Assembly (NCBI GenBank): GCA_021295955.1
Contig: JAGWBJ010000012.1
Location: 1-52,457 of the forward strand
Direction of reading: 5' to 3'
Source of the DNA: Dehalococcoidia bacterium
GTDB lineage: Bacteria > Chloroflexota > Dehalococcoidia > Lucifugimonadales > JAGWBF01
DNA: 52,457 nt
Shown: in pieces, positions 41,013-49,822 of the stretch
How positions within the stretch are numbered: position 1 is the stretch's first letter
Layout of the letters: the number at the start of each line of letters is the position of its first letter
The notes under the pieces: model-generated
Told to the model about the DNA's origin: nothing
The model's database searches: none
The model's input: only the letters and a program-made list of their open reading frames with translations
Translations under genes and position numbers: made by a program

Positions 41013-42136
41013 CTGTCGACCTCTCCCAACACGATGTCCAGGGAGCCGAGGATGACGACGGCGTCTGCCAGCCACGTGTCTTTGAGCAGCGCCCGCAGGG
41101 CGCTCAGGTTGCAGAAGGACGGGGGCCGCACCTTGACGCGGTACGGCTTGTCCGAGCCGTCGCTCACCAAATACACGCCGATCTCGCCCCGGGGGTTCTC
41201 CGACCGAACGTAGACGTCGCCCACCGGCGGGCGGATCAGCCGTCTACCCATCACGGAGACCGGGCCCTGGGGTATCTGGTCCAACGCCTGCTGGACTATG
41301 CGCAGGGACTGGTACATCTCCTCTACCCGGACGTAGTACCGCTCCCAGGAGTCCCCGTCAATGCCCACGGGCACGTCGAACTCGAACCGGTCGTAGACCG
41401 AGTAGGGCTCGGCCTTCCGGACGTCATAGGGGATCCCGCAAGCCCGGAGGCACGGCCCCGTGAGTCCGTACTCCATGGCGTCCGAGGCGCTTATCGTACC
41501 GATGCCCTTGCTGCGTGCGATGAACACCTCGTTGTAGGTCAGGAGCCTGTCGGACTCCTCGACGTCGCCGCGCAGATCGGGAAGGAGGCCGCCTATGAGC
41601 TGCTCGAAGTTGTCCGGCAGGTCCTCCTTCACTCCCCCCACCCGGAAGTAGTTGTGCATCATCCGGGCGCCGCTGATGGCCTCGAAGACAGCCTGGATAC
41701 GCTCCCGCCCCCGGAAGGTGAACATGACGGGCGTCATCGCCCCGGCGTCCAGCCCGAAGGTGCCCAGGAACAGGAGGTGGCTGGCGATACGGTTCAGCTC
41801 GCACAGTATGACGCGAACGTACTCGGCCCTCTCCGGGATCTCCAGCCCCATGAGCTTCTCCACCGCGCGGCAGTAGACGAGCTCGTTGTTGAAGTTGGAT
41901 ATGTAGTCCAGCCGGTCGAACAGAGTGACGATCTGGTGGTACTGCTCGCCCTCGCACAGCTTCTCGGAGCCCCGGTGCAGGTAGCCGATGTGGGGCTCCG
42001 CGTCCACGACCTTCTCCCCGTCGACCCACAGGACCATCCTGAACACGCCATGGGTGGAGGGATGCTGGGGCCCCATGTTTACCAGCATCTCCAGGGTCTG
42101 GGCGTCGCCGTCCACGGGCTGGTTTACCTCTACCAT
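41009..42136 (-). CDS. nuoD: NADH-quinone oxidoreductase subunit D
   Basis: A 375-residue peripheral-arm subunit related to NiFe-hydrogenase large subunits, forming the quinone site with NuoB. VNMGPQHPSTHGVFRMVL, RGSEKLCEGEQYHQIV, and the C-terminal VVILGSLDIVLGEVDR match the family. It starts one base after the stop of the 81-residue ORF. Confidence 0.95.
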   Translation of the reverse strand: MVEVNQPVDGDAQTLEMLVNMGPQHPSTHGVFRMVLWVDGEKVVDAEPHIGYLHRGSEKLCEGEQYHQIVTLFDRLDYISNFNNELVYCRAVEKLMGLEIPERAEYVRVILCELNRIASHLLFLGTFGLDAGAMTPVMFTFRGRERIQAVFEAISGARMMHNYFRVGGVKEDLPDNFEQLIGGLLPDLRGDVEESDRLLTYNEVFIARSKGIGTISASDAMEYGLTGPCLRACGIPYDVRKAEPYSVYDRFEFDVPVGIDGDSWERYYVRVEEMYQSLRIVQQALDQIPQGPVSVMGRRLIRPPVGDVYVRSENPRGEIGVYLVSDGSDKPYRVKVRPPSFCNLSALRALLKDTWLADAVVILGSLDIVLGEVDR

Positions 42137-42137
42137 G

Positions 42138-42383
42138 CTACTCCACGAACTCCAGCTCCAGCTCGGTGCTCTCCTCTACGTCGGCGAAGCCGACCTCCGC
42201 CAGCTCCGCCTCCAGCTTTCCCTCGCCGTCCCGGGCCTGGATCCAGGACACGAACTTCTCCACCAGGTCGTCCTGGGCCTGCCCCGGCGTGTCACCCCTG
42301 CCGTCGATGACCAGTCCGTCGATGGTGGCCCGATATCCATCTTCGTCCGGTGCGACCCTGGCCGCCAGCGTCAGCTTCTCCAT
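42138..42383 (-). CDS. 81-aa protein of unknown function inside the nuo cluster
   Basis: An 81-residue acidic protein (MEKLTLAARVAPDEDGYRA at the start, ending in ESTELELEFVE) placed between nuoC and nuoD with gaps of 7 bases and 1 base, so it is co-translated with complex I subunits. The pattern strand-'DGYRATIDGLVIDGRGDTPGQAQDDLVEKFVSWI' resembles the HicB-like fold of small antitoxin domains, but no toxin gene is nearby. It could be an assembly or accessory factor. I do not recognise it as a standard complex I subunit. Confidence 0.75.
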   Translation of the reverse strand: MEKLTLAARVAPDEDGYRATIDGLVIDGRGDTPGQAQDDLVEKFVSWIQARDGEGKLEAELAEVGFADVEESTELELEFVE

Positions 42384-42390
42384 CGGATGG

Positions 42391-42906
42391 CTAGAACTCC
42401 TGGTATTCGTGAAAGGGGTGGTCCCTTCTGCCGGGGTAGCCCTGGAAGGACTCGTACAGGAGCAGGGGGCTCAGGTTGGGATGGCCCTCGAACTCCACGC
42501 CGAACAGGTCGTGCGCCTCCCGCTCGTACCAGTCCGCCGCCGGCCACAGCGCGGTCAGCGAGGGCAGGCGGGGGGCGTCGGGCGGGACGTTGGTCTTCAC
42601 CAGCAGCTTGTGTTCGTGCTCCATGGACAGGAGCACGTATACCACCTGTATGTGCTCGGTATAGTCGACGGCCGCGATGCACAGCAGCACCGTGAAGGCG
42701 AGGGTAGGCTCGTCCTTGAGGGTACGGCACACGTCGACGATGTCGCCGGAGGCGACCAGGACGGTGGGAGTGTCGACGGCGGCCCCGGCCTCGGGACTAA
42801 AGCCGCCAAGGACATGCTGGACGCGATGCTGCAGCTCCTGGGCCCTCTCGCCGAGGGCGGCCTCTGCTTCCCGGGCGTGGCCCCCGGGCCTAGGCCTTTG
42901 CGCCAC
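42391..42906 (-). CDS. nuoC: NADH-quinone oxidoreductase subunit C
   Basis: A 171-residue 30-kDa-type subunit of the peripheral arm. [21 protein letters not shown] is the family hallmark, followed by the [19 protein letters not shown] tail. The N-terminal 40 residues are variable. The start is GTG and overlaps nuoB by 17 bases. NuoC and NuoD are separate, not fused. Confidence 0.92.
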   Translation of the reverse strand: MAQRPRPGGHAREAEAALGERAQELQHRVQHVLGGFSPEAGAAVDTPTVLVASGDIVDVCRTLKDEPTLAFTVLLCIAAVDYTEHIQVVYVLLSMEHEHKLLVKTNVPPDAPRLPSLTALWPAADWYEREAHDLFGVEFEGHPNLSPLLLYESFQGYPGRRDHPFHEYQEF

Positions 42907-43414
42907 CTTGCCTGGAGTCCCGCATGATTTTTTCCTGGAGCTTCAGTATGCCCTGCATCAGGGCCTCGGGCCTGGGAGGGCAGCCGGGCACGTACACGTC
43001 CACCGGGATGATGTGGTCCACGCCCATCACCACCGAGTAGGAGCGGTAGTAGGGCCCGCCGTTGGTGGCGCAGCTACCCATTGCTATCACCCACTTGGGC
43101 TCGGGCATCTGCTCGTACAGCAGCCGGATGGGCTCGCCCATCTTCTTCACCACGGTGCCCGCCACGATCATAACGTCCGACTGCCTGGGGGATGGCCAGG
43201 TGACCACGCCGAAGCGGTCGAAGTCGTGGTGGGCCATGTACGTGGACATCATCTCGATGGCGCAGCAGGCCAGGCCGAAGGTGAGGGCCCATAGGGACGA
43301 CTTCCTGGCCATGGCGAACAGCTCCTCCGCCCTGGCCGTCACCACCCCCGGCATGGCCTTGTCGAAGAGGCTGGGGGCCGGTACGTTGCCGCTACCCACG
43401 CTTATCTCGACCAC
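42890..43414 (-). CDS. nuoB: NADH-quinone oxidoreductase subunit B ([4Fe-4S] N2)
   Basis: A 174-residue subunit holding the terminal cluster N2. The four ligands are Cys50, Cys51, Cys115 and Cys145 ([27 protein letters not shown]). It overlaps nuoA by 13 bases. Confidence 0.95.
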   Translation of the reverse strand: MVEISVGSGNVPAPSLFDKAMPGVVTARAEELFAMARKSSLWALTFGLACCAIEMMSTYMAHHDFDRFGVVTWPSPRQSDVMIVAGTVVKKMGEPIRLLYEQMPEPKWVIAMGSCATNGGPYYRSYSVVMGVDHIIPVDVYVPGCPPRPEALMQGILKLQEKIMRDSRQGGAKA

Positions 43415-43779
43415 TGGAGAGCCCCCTTTCGCCAGCCGTACAATATGGCGAAGGCCAGCACCGCCAGGAAGATGAGCATGGCGTAGAAGGGCACGCTGCC
43501 CACCGCGTCATCCAGAAAGACCACGGCCCAGGGGAACAGGAACACCGCCTCCACGTCGAAGATCAGGAACAGGATGGCGAAGATGTAGTACCGGATGTTG
43601 ATCTGTGACCAGCGGAAGGGGGTTGGCGGGATACCGCACTCATAGGGAGTGAGCTTCACCGAGGAGTGGCGGCGAGAGGAGATGAACATGGAGGCGGCGA
43701 ACATCAGCCCGATGGCCAGGAAGCCGATGCCGCCCGAGAGTATCACCGCAGCCCAGCGGAAGTCGAAATCTTCTGGCAT
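43402..43779 (-). CDS. nuoA: NADH-quinone oxidoreductase subunit A
   Basis: A 125-residue, three-helix subunit, first gene of the cluster. [11 protein letters not shown], then [31 protein letters not shown], is diagnostic. The ATG follows a GGGAGGG that is contained in a hairpin (43786-43801). No nuoE, nuoF or nuoG is found in the window. Confidence 0.95.
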   Translation of the reverse strand: MPEDFDFRWAAVILSGGIGFLAIGLMFAASMFISSRRHSSVKLTPYECGIPPTPFRWSQINIRYYIFAILFLIFDVEAVFLFPWAVVFLDDAVGSVPFYAMLIFLAVLAFAILYGWRKGALQWSR

Positions 43780-43785
43780 TGAGAC

Positions 43786-43801
43786 TGCCCTCCCGTGGGC
43801 A
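43786..43801 (-). promoter_or_regulatory. Leader hairpin covering the nuoA ribosome binding site
   Basis: On the transcript TGCCC pairs with GGGCA, and the GGGAGGG Shine-Dalgarno lies in the loop and 3' arm. The start codon is 7 bases downstream. This could reduce nuoA translation unless melted. A second hairpin, CCCGC/GCGGG (43820-43834), sits at the predicted 5' end of the mRNA. Confidence 0.35.
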
Positions 43802-43839
43802 GGGAAACGCTAAGCTAAACCCGCCTGGAGCGGGACTAA

Positions 43840-43868
43840 ATATAACACTGGTGCGTTGGGGGTGTCAA
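43840..43868 (-). promoter_or_regulatory. Strong predicted promoter of the nuo operon
   Basis: Minus strand: perfect -35 TTGACA (43863-43868), 17-base spacer and TTATAT (43840-43845). The region is AT-rich against a GC-rich background. The transcript would start near 43833, about 54 bases before nuoA. Confidence 0.65.
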
Positions 43869-43910
43869 CGAAATCGGGAATGCCAGATTCCCCACCCAAG
43901 TCGTTCTTCC

Positions 43911-44648
43911 CTACCCGCCCCGCTTCGTCCCGGAGAACACCCGCGTCCCCCAAGGGTCGGCGTGCACCGTGGGCTCGAACCCCGCGTCGCGGAGCGCACC
44001 CATCCACGCGGCCTCCGGGAACAGGCCAAGCACGTGGCGGTCCTGCTCGACCCGCAGGGACCCGTCCGCTTCGCGCAGCAGATAGACGAAGTCCGCGACA
44101 TAGACCGAGTCCTCGGGGTCCTGGTCCGTTGCCCACATCAGGTACCGCAGGCCGCGGCCGTCGGGCCCGTCGGCGCCGCCGTGCTCCGTATAAGGAGGCG
44201 AGAAGCGCTCCCGCACGTGGTCCGGGACGACCAGGACGGCCCCGCCTGCCCGGCAGTGGAAGGCAGCCGTTTCGGCCATGGCCCCCACGTCGCCCTCCGA
44301 GGTCAGATACGACACCGCGTCGTGGACGAATACCCCGTCGAACTGCCTCCCCGCGAGTCGGAGAGAGCGCATGTCCCCCTGGACGTGCTCGACCTCCGGG
44401 TTGATCCGGCGGCTGACGGCCAGCATCTCGGGTGAAACGTCCGACAGGGTCATCTCGAACCGCCGCTTCAGGTGCGATGCGCTGTTCCCGCCGCCGCTTC
44501 CCAGCTCGAGCACCGTGCGCACCGGTCCTACCGCCGCCTCGGCTATCCTCTCGGCGTTGTAGGCGGCCTCTTCAATGTACTCGTCGGGGGCCGTGAGCAG
44601 GTGAAACCAGGACGCGAGGTCGGCGTACAGCCGTGGACTATCCCCCAT
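43911..44648 (-). CDS. Class I SAM-dependent methyltransferase
   Basis: A 245-residue methyltransferase with a Rossmann-like fold. The SAM motif is TVLELGSGGGNSASHLK (about 44-60), followed by DVSPEMLAVSRR and the aspartate QGDMRSLRL; VFVHDAVSYL is motif IV-like. It belongs to the 'TRM-like/UbiE-type' small-molecule methyltransferases and its acceptor is unknown. The second of two adjacent ATGs (44648) has better spacing to GGAGGGG than the first (44651). It is separated from the aminotransferase by a terminator and from nuoA by the nuo promoter. Confidence 0.85.
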   Translation of the reverse strand: MGDSPRLYADLASWFHLLTAPDEYIEEAAYNAERIAEAAVGPVRTVLELGSGGGNSASHLKRRFEMTLSDVSPEMLAVSRRINPEVEHVQGDMRSLRLAGRQFDGVFVHDAVSYLTSEGDVGAMAETAAFHCRAGGAVLVVPDHVRERFSPPYTEHGGADGPDGRGLRYLMWATDQDPEDSVYVADFVYLLREADGSLRVEQDRHVLGLFPEAAWMGALRDAGFEPTVHADPWGTRVFSGTKRGG

Positions 44649-44701
44649 CATAGCCCCTCCCGCCCCGCCGCCCTCCCGATGGGTCCGGGGCTGAATAGCA
44701 A

Positions 44702-44738
44702 CCGGCCCACCCCGGGCCGAAGAGACGCGGTGGGCCGG
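44702..44738 (-). terminator. Terminator after the aminotransferase gene
   Basis: CCGGCCCACC and GGTGGGCCGG pair perfectly (10 bp) around a 17-base loop; on the minus strand it is followed by TTGCTATT. It lies 30 bases beyond the stop of the aminotransferase gene. Confidence 0.55.
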
Positions 44739-44768
44739 CGTCGCGTTTCAGCGTGGGGGGACAGAGGT

Positions 44769-46097
44769 CTAGACGACCCCGTCTTCCCTCATGGCCTTCA
44801 GGGTCTCCTCGAAGGCGGCGACCGTGCGGTCTATGTGCTCGTTCTCGTGGACCGCGGAGACGATGAAGGTCCCTCTGCCCATGGGGTCGACCCCGTTGTT
44901 GATCATGCCCCGCTTCAGGGGGCCCATGAACTTGGGGCTCGACCCCTCCTTGATGTCCGAGTGGCCCATGGTGCAGACCTCCCGGTCGCAGCCGCAGTCC
45001 TTGAAGGTCACCATCACCACCGAGGCGAGGCCCCGGGCGTGGCCCGCCACCTCCAGCTTCGAGAACACTTCGTTGAAGCCGGCCTTCAGCCTGGCGGCCG
45101 CCGCGTCGGCCCTCTCGTTGATGGGCTCTCTGGCGATCATCTCCAGGGCCGTGGCCCCCGTGGACGCCGAGAGGGGGTTGGCGTTGAAGGTGCCCTGGTG
45201 GGCGATGCGCCGCTTGGCGTCCCACTCGGGGTCGTCGCGGAAGGCGATCATGTCTATGATGTCGGCCTTGCCGCCCACCGCGGCGCCCGGCAGGCCGCCG
45301 GCCACTATCTTGGCCATCGTGGAGAGGTCAGGTTCGATGCCGAACCTGACTTGGGCGCCGCCCCGGGACAGCCGGAAGCCGGTCACCACCTCGTCCATGA
45401 TGAGCAGGGCGCCGTGCTTCCTGGTCACCGCCCGTAGGTCGTCTAAATATTGAGGCACCATCAGGGGCATGTGGCCCGTGTGGGCGCCCACGGGCTCGAG
45501 CATGACCGCGGCCACGTCGCCGCCCTCCAGGGCCCGCTCCACCGCCGGGATGTCGTTGGGGGGGAGCACGATCATGGAGGAGAGGGTGCCGTCGGGGATT
45601 CCGGCCACTCCGCCGCCGGTGGCCACCGCGTAGTCCTGCCAGCCGTGGAAGTGGTCCTCCAGCTTGATGATCTTGTCCCTGCCCGTGTAGGCGCGGGCCA
45701 GGCGGAAGGCCATCAGGGTGGCCTCGGTGCCCGAGCTATGGAACCGGATCTTCTCCACCGAGGGCATCAGGTCCTTGATGGCCCGGGCCCACCGGAGCTC
45801 CTCGTCGGTGCTGGCCCCCAGGTGGGTGCCCCTGCCTATCTGCCTGGCCACGACCTCCTCGATGGCGGGATGGGAGTGGCCCAGGATCAGGGAGCCGTGT
45901 CCCGAGACGTAGTCCACGTACTCGTTGCCGTCCACGTCCCACTTGATGGGCCCCTTGGCGTGGGTCGCGTAGATGGGGAAGGGGGTGGTGTATCGGGTGT
46001 CGTGGGTCACGCCGCCGGCGAATAGCTGCTTCGCCTCCTCGTAACGCTTGACGGACCCGGGATGCTTCTGGTAATACCGCTCCGTTATGCTGGACAT
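44769..46097 (-). CDS. Class III aminotransferase (glutamate-1-semialdehyde aminomutase-like)
   Basis: A 442-residue PLP-dependent class III aminotransferase. Recognisable blocks are DVDGNEYVDYVSGHGSLILGHSHP, RFHSSGTEATLMAFRLARA, HFHGW, and the lysine region MAKIVAGGLPGAAVGG, which matches the 'GKIIGGGLPxGA' of glutamate-1-semialdehyde 2,1-aminomutase. It may make 5-aminolevulinate, but the N-terminus (SITERYYQKHPGSVKRYEEA) and presence of other such paralogs in these bacteria favour a catabolic transaminase or aminomutase. It is divergent from threonine synthase. Confidence 0.85.
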   Translation of the reverse strand: MSSITERYYQKHPGSVKRYEEAKQLFAGGVTHDTRYTTPFPIYATHAKGPIKWDVDGNEYVDYVSGHGSLILGHSHPAIEEVVARQIGRGTHLGASTDEELRWARAIKDLMPSVEKIRFHSSGTEATLMAFRLARAYTGRDKIIKLEDHFHGWQDYAVATGGGVAGIPDGTLSSMIVLPPNDIPAVERALEGGDVAAVMLEPVGAHTGHMPLMVPQYLDDLRAVTRKHGALLIMDEVVTGFRLSRGGAQVRFGIEPDLSTMAKIVAGGLPGAAVGGKADIIDMIAFRDDPEWDAKRRIAHQGTFNANPLSASTGATALEMIAREPINERADAAAARLKAGFNEVFSKLEVAGHARGLASVVMVTFKDCGCDREVCTMGHSDIKEGSSPKFMGPLKRGMINNGVDPMGRGTFIVSAVHENEHIDRTVAAFEETLKAMREDGVV

Positions 46098-46169
46098 CGG
46101 ATCTCCTTTCGAGTGCGGGCAACGTTCCTGGGCGGGCTGGTCTCCAGCATCCGGCGGAACGCCACAAGC

Positions 46170-46198
46170 ATGATATAATATATCGCCTTCTCAGACAA
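46170..46198 (-). promoter_or_regulatory. Predicted promoter in the AT-rich divergent region
   Basis: Minus strand: TTGTCT (46193-46198), 17-base spacer and TATCAT (46170-46175), facing the aminotransferase gene. A plus-strand TATAAT (46174-46179) may serve threonine synthase but has no recognisable -35. Confidence 0.4.
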
Positions 46199-46249
46199 GC
46201 CTGGCGTCGGAAGGCGAGACCTCCAACCTGTTCGGGAGCGACCCCGCCG

Positions 46250-47428
46250 ATGTTCAGCTACGTGGACCACCTGGAATGCACCAAATGCGGGAGCGTTCAC
46301 CCCCAGTCCCGGCCAACTAGGACCTGCCCCGACTGCGGCAAGGTCCTCTTCGCCCGCTACGACCTTCCCAGGCTCAGGAGGGAGGTGGACCGGTCGGTGT
46401 TCGATTCCAGGGCTTCGGGGATGTGGCGCTTTTCCGAGCTCCTGCCCGTCCGGGACCCGGACAACGTCGTCAGCCTGGGCGAGGGCGGCACTCCCCTGAT
46501 GAAGGCCGACGAGCTGGGCAAGGCCCTGGGGCTCAAGAGCCTCTACATCAAGGACGAGTCCCTCAATCCCACCCTGAGCTTCAAGGCCAGGGGCGTATCC
46601 GCCGCCGTGTCCGTGGCCAAGGAGCTCGGCCTGGACAAGTACACCATGCCCTCGGCCGGCAACGCCGCCGGGGCCTTGGCCGCATACGCGGCCCGGGGAG
46701 GCATGGAGGCCCACGTCTTCATGCCCCGGGACGCTCCCTTCGCCAACCGGGCCGAGTCCTCGGCCATGGGCGCCCGCCTGGAGCTGGTGGACGGGACCAT
46801 AGCCGACGCCGGACGGGTCTCCAAGGTGGTGGCCCAGGAGAAGGGGCTCTTCGACCTGTCGACCCTCCAGGAGCCCTACCGGGCCGAGGGAAAGAAGACC
46901 ATGGGCCTGGAGCTGGCCATGCAGCTTGGATGGCGTATGCCCGGGGCCATCGTCTACCCCACCGGAGGGGGCACCGGGATCATCGGGATGTGGAAGGGGT
47001 TCTACGAGCTGTTGGAGCTCGGCTGGGTGGAGGGCAAGCCTCCCAGGTTCATCGCCGTCCAGGCCGAGGGCTGCCAGCCCGTCGTAAAGGCGTTTCACGA
47101 GGGAGCCGACCACTGCGAGCCCTGGCCCAACCCCCACACGGTGGGCGACGGCCTCAGGGTCCCCGGCCCCTTCGCCGACTACATCATACTGAAGGCCATC
47201 AGGGACACCGGCGGCACAGCCCTGGCGGTATCCGACGAGGACATGGTGTCGGCCATGACGGAGATCGCCAAGGCCGAGGGCGTGTTCGCCTGCCCCGAGG
47301 GCGCGGCTACCCTCGTGGGACTGAAACGCCTGGTCCGGGAGGGGTTGGTGGACCCCGACGAGAGCATCGTCCTGCTGAACACCGGGTCAGCCTACAAGTA
47401 CCTGGACCTGTTGAAGGATCGCGTGTGA
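46250..47428 (+). CDS. thrC: Threonine synthase
   Basis: A 392-residue fold-type II PLP enzyme making threonine from O-phosphohomoserine. An N-terminal zinc ribbon (CTKCG at 11-15 and CPDCG at 26-30) marks the archaeal/plant-like form; SLGEGGTPLMKAD, the PLP lysine in LSFKARG and PSAGNAAGALAAYA follow. The C-terminal half holds YPTGGGTGIIGMWKG and GEGAATL-like PEGAATLVGL. The start is the ATG at 46250; no strong binding site is obvious. Confidence 0.92.
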   Translation: MFSYVDHLECTKCGSVHPQSRPTRTCPDCGKVLFARYDLPRLRREVDRSVFDSRASGMWRFSELLPVRDPDNVVSLGEGGTPLMKADELGKALGLKSLYIKDESLNPTLSFKARGVSAAVSVAKELGLDKYTMPSAGNAAGALAAYAARGGMEAHVFMPRDAPFANRAESSAMGARLELVDGTIADAGRVSKVVAQEKGLFDLSTLQEPYRAEGKKTMGLELAMQLGWRMPGAIVYPTGGGTGIIGMWKGFYELLELGWVEGKPPRFIAVQAEGCQPVVKAFHEGADHCEPWPNPHTVGDGLRVPGPFADYIILKAIRDTGGTALAVSDEDMVSAMTEIAKAEGVFACPEGAATLVGLKRLVREGLVDPDESIVLLNTGSAYKYLDLLKDRV

Positions 47429-47532
47429 GGGCCTCGGCCCTCCCGTTGGCTCTGCCCGGTGTGACCGATGAGCCGGGGCCGGTGACGCACTCGACCTTCC
47501 TTCTCAGGGGAAGTGTCTAAGAAGGAGCGGGT

Positions 47533-48441
47533 ATGGAGGTAGTCCTCAGTTCACCCAGGGGATTCTGCGCGGGGGTGGTGCGGGCCATCGAGGTGGTGGA
47601 CCTGTGCCTGGAGAAGTTTGGGCCCCCGGTCTACGTCAAGCACCAGATCGTGCACAACCCCTATGTGGTCGCCAGCCTGGAGAAGAGGGGGTCCATCACC
47701 GTGGAGGACGTGGAAGACATACCGTCGGGCTCGGTGGTGGTGTTCTCGGCCCACGGCTCGCCGCCCGAGGACTTCGAGAAGGCCGAGGCCAGGAATCTCA
47801 GGGTCATCGACGCGACGTGCCCGCTGGTTACCAGGGTCCACAACGAGGCGCGAAAGTACCACCGGGAGGGCCGCAAGGTCCTGCTGGTGGGGCACCGCGG
47901 CCACCAGGAGGTGCGCGGCACCATGGGGCAGACTCCCATGACCCTGGTCGACGAGCGGGAGGAGAGTGAGCTGCCGGACTGGGACGGCGGCACCCCGGTG
48001 GTGGTCCTCACCCAGACGACCCTCTCCGTGGACGACACCCAGGCCGAGGTCGACCAGATAAAAGAGAAGTTCCCCAACTCCATAACCAAGGCCGACATCT
48101 GCTACGCCACCACCAACCGGCAGCAGGCTGCCAAGGAGCTGGCGCGTAACGTGGACATGGTGCTGGTGATCGGGGCCCAGAACAGCTCCAACTGCAACCG
48201 GCTCCGGGAGGTGGCCGAGGTACAGGGTGTGCCAGCCTACCTGATCAACGGCCCCGAGGACCTGGACCAGGCCTGGCTCAGTGACGTGGACAGGGTGGGC
48301 ATAACCTCGGGCGCGTCCACCCCCGAGGTGCTGGTCGACGAGGTGATCTCGTCGCTGAAGCCGTCCAGCGTAACGACCCTGGGGGGCATCGAGGAGGACG
48401 TCACCTTCGTTCTCCCCAGGGAGCTGCGGCGCCGGAGCTGA
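47533..48441 (+). CDS. ispH: 4-hydroxy-3-methylbut-2-enyl diphosphate reductase
   Basis: A 302-residue iron-sulfur enzyme, last step of the MEP isoprenoid pathway, giving IPP and DMAPP. The three cluster ligands are Cys12 (PRGFCAGV), Cys96 (DATCPLV) and Cys190 (ADICYATTNRQ). VFSAHG, VGHRGHQEV and GAQNSSNCNRL are standard. The ATG follows AGAAGGAGC. This shows that the organism uses the MEP route. Confidence 0.95.
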   Translation: MEVVLSSPRGFCAGVVRAIEVVDLCLEKFGPPVYVKHQIVHNPYVVASLEKRGSITVEDVEDIPSGSVVVFSAHGSPPEDFEKAEARNLRVIDATCPLVTRVHNEARKYHREGRKVLLVGHRGHQEVRGTMGQTPMTLVDEREESELPDWDGGTPVVVLTQTTLSVDDTQAEVDQIKEKFPNSITKADICYATTNRQQAAKELARNVDMVLVIGAQNSSNCNRLREVAEVQGVPAYLINGPEDLDQAWLSDVDRVGITSGASTPEVLVDEVISSLKPSSVTTLGGIEEDVTFVLPRELRRRS

Positions 48442-48470
48442 GCCCCCCGCGACGACGCCCCGGCCGGCGC

Positions 48471-48502
48471 CGATAGTGGAGCCACTCGATAGTGCAGCTA
48501 CT
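48471..48502 (+). repeat. 16-bp imperfect tandem repeat before the DUF336 gene
   Basis: CGATAGTGGAGCCACT (48471-48486) is followed directly by CGATAGTGCAGCTACT (48487-48502). The first copy contains AGTG-GAGC-CACT. It ends three bases before the ribosome binding site. Confidence 0.5.
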
Positions 48503-48517
48503 CAGGAGGTAAACGCC

Positions 48518-48913
48518 ATGTCCGTAAGCTATGAGGAGGCCAAGCGAATCGTGGAGGCCGCGTTCGCGGCTTCCCAGGAGATGGGGATCAAGATAGCCGT
48601 CGCCGTGCTGGACGACCGGGGCGATACCGTAATCCAGGCCCGCATGGACGGCGCCAGGTGGTGGTGGGTGGACACGTGCCGCGCCAAGGCCTTCGCCACC
48701 ACCCTGTTCGGGGTCCCCAGCGGCGAGCTCACCGAGCGCCTGGCCAGCGGCGTGGGCGTGGCGATGCTGGGCCTGCACCCGGGAAAGATCGCCTACGCCC
48801 AGGGAGCCCTTCCCATCATGCGCGATGGAAGGCTCATAGGCGCCGTGGGCGTCGGGGGCGGCACCAGCCAGCAGGATGAGGACGCTGCCCGGGCGGGCAT
48901 CGCCGCCCTTTAG
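48518..48913 (+). CDS. GlcG/HbpS-like (DUF336) protein
   Basis: A 131-residue protein of the GlcG/HbpS family (DUF336). YEEAKRIVEAAFAASQEMG, AVAVLDDRGD, KAFATTLFG and the terminal IGAVGVGGGTSQQDEDAARAG are characteristic. Relatives bind heme or act as accessory proteins in small-molecule catabolism. The ATG at 48518 has CAGGAGGT upstream; the longer frame to 48476 lacks one. Confidence 0.88.
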   Translation: MSVSYEEAKRIVEAAFAASQEMGIKIAVAVLDDRGDTVIQARMDGARWWWVDTCRAKAFATTLFGVPSGELTERLASGVGVAMLGLHPGKIAYAQGALPIMRDGRLIGAVGVGGGTSQQDEDAARAGIAAL

Positions 48914-48945
48914 CCGCCCCCCGTAGCATCCCTAAGGAGAGGGTC

Positions 48946-49815
48946 ATGAGCAACCCCAGGGCCGAGTACAGCCCCATCGTCGGCCGGCCGCCCCTCAGGC
49001 TGCCCGGCGGCGCCAAAGTGGCGGTGTGGCCGGTCATCAACGTGGAGGAGTGGGACATCAACGCCCCCATGGCCCGGACGGTCATCCCTGCCCCCCAGGG
49101 CGTGACCGTGCTCCCCGACATAGCCAACTTCTCCTGGTTCGACTACGGCCTCCGCGTCGGCTTCTGGCGCATGAAGGGAGTGCTGGACCGCCACGGCATC
49201 AGGGCTACCCTGAGCCTCAACGCCTCGGTGTGCAACTCCTACCCGGTGATCGTCGAAGAGAGCCTCAAGAGCGGCTGGGAGATGCTGGGGCACGGCTTCA
49301 TCCAGCGGGCCCTGAACCTGGAGGAGGACGAGCGGGACGTAATCCGCCGGTCCATCCGGACGATAAAGGAGACCACGGGCAGGGCGCCCAGGGGTTGGAT
49401 GGGCCCCGGCCTGGCCGAGACCTTCGACACACCCGACATCCTCGCCGAGGAGGGGATCGAGTACGTCTGCGACTGGGTCAACGACGACCAGCCCTACCCG
49501 ATGAAGGTGAAGAGCGGCAGCCTGGTGGCCATACCCTACACGGTGGAGCTTAACGACATCCCCATGTACCTGGTCCAGAACCACCCATCCCCCGAGATCT
49601 TCCAGCGGTCCAAGGACTACTTCGATACGTTGTACGAGGAGTCCGAGGAGGGCGCCCGCATCATGTGCGTCTCCACCCACCCCTACATCACCGGGGCCGC
49701 CCACCGCATCCGCTACTACAACCAGGTGTTCGAGTACATCAAGCGCCATGAGGGCGTCATCTTCATGACGGGCAGCGAGATCCTGGACTGGTACAAGGGG
49801 GAGACGGGGATGTAG
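48946..49815 (+). CDS. Polysaccharide deacetylase family protein
   Basis: A 289-residue NodB-fold protein without a signal peptide. LRLPGGAKVAVWPVINVEEWD, FDYGLRVGFWRMKGVLDRHGIRATLSLN and LKSGWEMLGHGFIQR are the family landmarks. It is a paralog of the protein at 16803 but differs in active-site surroundings, e.g. STHPYITGAAHRI near the end. It is likely a small-amide hydrolase (allantoinase-like) rather than a wall enzyme. It follows the DUF336 gene by 32 bases. Confidence 0.85.
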   Translation: MSNPRAEYSPIVGRPPLRLPGGAKVAVWPVINVEEWDINAPMARTVIPAPQGVTVLPDIANFSWFDYGLRVGFWRMKGVLDRHGIRATLSLNASVCNSYPVIVEESLKSGWEMLGHGFIQRALNLEEDERDVIRRSIRTIKETTGRAPRGWMGPGLAETFDTPDILAEEGIEYVCDWVNDDQPYPMKVKSGSLVAIPYTVELNDIPMYLVQNHPSPEIFQRSKDYFDTLYEESEEGARIMCVSTHPYITGAAHRIRYYNQVFEYIKRHEGVIFMTGSEILDWYKGETGM

Positions 49816-49822
49816 GCTCCCG

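Noticed and set aside
42138..42383. HicB antitoxin of a toxin-antitoxin pair
   Set aside because: No HicA-like ORF adjoins it; the neighbours are nuoC and nuoD with no room between.
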